This document shows, piece after piece, positions 29,386 through 31,049 of a stretch of 31,049 nt of DNA. Both the position numbers and the translations under genes were made by a program. The stretch covers positions 1 through 31,049 of the forward strand of contig JADGKB010000139.1 in the NCBI GenBank assembly GCA_027604185.1, in the 5' to 3' direction. This DNA comes from Boothiomyces macroporosus. Lineage: Eukaryota > Chytridiomycota > Chytridiomycetes > Rhizophydiales > Terramycetaceae. Under the pieces are notes generated by a model. The model saw only the letters and a program-made list of their open reading frames with translations, was not told where the DNA came from and searched no databases. Within the stretch, counting starts at the first letter, position 1; every line of letters starts with the position of its first letter.

Positions 29386-29394
29386 TTTATAAAA
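29386..29394 (+). promoter_or_regulatory. TATA box of the F-box/LRR gene
   Basis: TTTATAAAA ends only 13 bp before the ATG at 29408, giving an even shorter predicted leader than at other genes. If this is the true TATA box, transcription would start at or just inside the ATG, so the next ATG or a different promoter element should be considered. Confidence 0.4.
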
Positions 29395-29407
29395 TTTTAC
29401 TTTTTCA

Positions 29408-30869
29408 ATGGACAATCTCCCAGCAGACTTGATTGTTGAAATTTCAAAATACCACCAGGATATCAAATCACTGCTATTTATAAACAAGAATTGGTTCTTT
29501 GCTTTAATTCCGTCGATCTGGAGAAGAATAGAAAAAACAAGGAGTGAATTGGATCAGCTAAAGAAACTCCGCCGACCATTCACTAATTACTTGAAATTCA
29601 TCAACGAGTTATCGCTTACGGATTTCTGTATAAACCAGAAACAAGCTCATTTAAATTTAAAACTGTTCAAGAGTAATTCAATCTAATTAAAGGTTTCGAG
29701 AACCTTTCCACCTTGCGAGTAGAATTTGGATTGATTGATGATGAAATATGGTATTACAATAATAACAAAGGATAATTACAAACACATGTAAAAAACTGCA
29801 GCAACTGTTTATAAAGAGTGATGGTAAAATGACTGACGATGCCCTAGATACAATTTGCAAAAATACAAATTTGATTTTATTGGAAATCAAGGCAAATAGC
29901 TCTTCAATTATTACTGAGCGCGGAATCTTATTTCTTGTTCCTGGATTACGGAATTTACAGTCTTTTGCACTGGAATATGAAAATTATTCAGATGGAAGAA
30001 CTTTGAATTATGGAGATGACAAGAAATTCATGTACAATCTGGGCTTATTCATTTTAAATCATCGGCTAGTTAGCTTTTCAATTGATTGGCCCTTCAACTA
30101 CGTAGCTTTGCTCAAAATATTATGTAATAGAAACTTGAAACAAATCAAGATATCAAACTCAAGCAGTATAAATGCAATAAACGAATTGATTCATACAAAT
30201 CCCTTGGAATCGATTATATTACAAGATATCAATACTAGAGATGTAAATGAAACGATGAATGCCATACCTGTCGGAATTAAGCATCTGGAATTGAATGGAG
30301 TATGCCATTTTGATATGCTTACGGGATTAACCAACTTTTCAAATCTAACTACATTAATATTCAAACCAACTACAAGATATGCATCAATTTCGCCATATTT
30401 AACCACTGAAATAAAGCAGATTGCTATCTGCTGTAGAAAATTAAAGATAGTATACCTACCAATTCATGATGACGAGACCCTTATTGAATTTAGCAAATGT
30501 CCTTTAGTAGAATTGGAAATACAAGATGGAAGAGGAGTTACAGATGACGGCCTAAGAAAATTGAAAAACCTAAAACATCTCGGACTAGGATATTCAAATA
30601 TGACTGATTATCGAATTGTTGATGGATTGCAAGAGTTTATAATGGCAACTCCGAATAGGATATCGCAAGAAGGGTTCAGAAAAATGAACAATAATTTAGA
30701 ATATCTGGGTAATATCAATGGGTATTCGCTAGAGTTTGTTTTGCAAGAAATTGGATCAATGAAAATGTTGAAAAAAGTTACCGTAGGAGACCGAGGAGGA
30801 GTGATTGATAGACAGTTATGGCACAAGTTGTATAATATCCTACCAAAGCTGCGGTCTCTGTCTTTTTGA
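29408..30869 (+). CDS. F-box and leucine-rich repeat protein (putative SCF ubiquitin ligase adaptor)
   Basis: Three exons (29408-29672, 29693-29750, 29771-30869) with two 20-nt introns give 473 residues. Residues 1-45 (LPADLIVEISKYHQDIKSLL, INKNWFFALIPSIWRRI) form an F-box. From about residue 90 onward leucine-rich repeats of the FBXL type follow, for example FENLSTLRVEFG, LISTDD-like ALDTICKN, GIKHLELNGVCH, LTNFSNLTTLIF, GVTDDGLRKLKNLKHLGLGY. Such proteins bind SKP1 through the F-box and recruit substrates for ubiquitination through the repeats. Both splice junctions restore the repeat pattern, and the unspliced reading has stops. AT-rich codon use suggests low expression. The substrate is unknown. 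Confidence 0.78.
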
Positions 30870-30949
30870 TTTACTGTCATTTTTTTGTTTTGACAGATGT
30901 AAACAATCAATACTTCTTCACAATCTAATTTTCAAATACATTGAATTAT

Positions 30950-31049
30950 ATGATGGAGTTTGAATTTCTATTTATATTATTACAAGTTGTGCAATCTGTA
31001 TCTGTTACAGTTGCAACCAATTTCCAAGTTATTGCCGGTTACTCTGGCT
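30950..31049 (+). CDS. 5' end of a probable secreted or membrane protein, cut by the window edge
   Basis: Starting with ATG ATG at 30950, the frame stays open for 33 codons to the edge. It begins MMEFEFLFILLQVVQSVSVT, which resembles a signal peptide or first transmembrane helix, then VATNFQVIAGYSG. Too little remains to assign a family. No clear TATA box is seen at the usual distance. Confidence 0.4.
   Translation, partial: MMEFEFLFILLQVVQSVSVTVATNFQVIAGYSG

Overview
The window is nuclear DNA from a eukaryote with a very compact genome. Genes lie on both strands, usually 100-600 bp apart, and most are interrupted by tiny GT-AG introns. I could place 22 introns by restoring reading frames across family domains or paralogue alignments. 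Twenty-one are 19-28 nt long, most often 19-20 nt, with a TTAAY, TTGAY or CTAAY branch-like motif a few bases before the AG. The gene set includes NOT4, a mediator MED25, an Stm1/SERBP1 homologue, CBM5/12 plus DM9 proteins, DUF4436 proteins and small secreted peptides. This suggests a unicellular opisthokont, perhaps an early-diverging fungus. That placement is an inference and I cannot name the species.

Layout, left to right. A sucrose/H+ symporter-like GPH transporter runs off the left edge (1-1328, minus). Two tandem paralogues follow (2019-4051 and 4606-8770, plus). Each joins an N-terminal GH15/phosphorylase-kinase-alpha-like domain to an M1 aminopeptidase. The second is complete. The first keeps only the M1 N-terminal domain and has no catalytic centre. 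A small spliced minus-strand gene of unknown function seems to lie between them. Next come a 49-residue secreted peptide (8962-9111), a wrecked DUF4436 pseudogene (9161-9959) and a nearly intact DUF4436 sister gene with one in-frame stop (10157-11030). NOT4 (11304-15481, minus) has a RING, an RRM and a CCCH finger, plus an unusually long tail reached only through a non-canonical donor. Sharing its promoter head to head is a tandem array of three related seven-helix receptor-like genes (15603-20425, plus).

The right third holds a 77-codon orphan ORF, a five-exon MED25 (20869-22845), a coiled-coil protein (22882-23962, minus), the Stm1/SERBP1 gene (24268-25302, minus), mitochondrial 3-hydroxyacyl-CoA dehydrogenase (25542-26534, minus) and a cysteine-rich probably GPI-anchored peptide (26620-26931, minus). 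After these come two poorly resolved small loci, a CBM5/12-glycine-zipper-DM9 protein (28171-29133), an F-box/LRR protein (29408-30869) and the first 33 codons of a probable secreted or membrane protein at the right edge.

Three things stand out. The GH15-M1 fusion is an unusual architecture. The three seven-helix genes are a family I do not recognise. The single long intron in the window (144 nt, in the Stm1 gene) contains a box C/D snoRNA whose 13-nt guide matches helix 69 of large-subunit rRNA. Several genes have a TATA box only about 20-40 bp before the ATG, so their 5' UTRs should be very short. Two paralogue pairs differ by the exact presence or absence of a tiny intron, which points to active intron gain or loss. 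No operons, tRNAs, CRISPR arrays or insertion sequences were seen.
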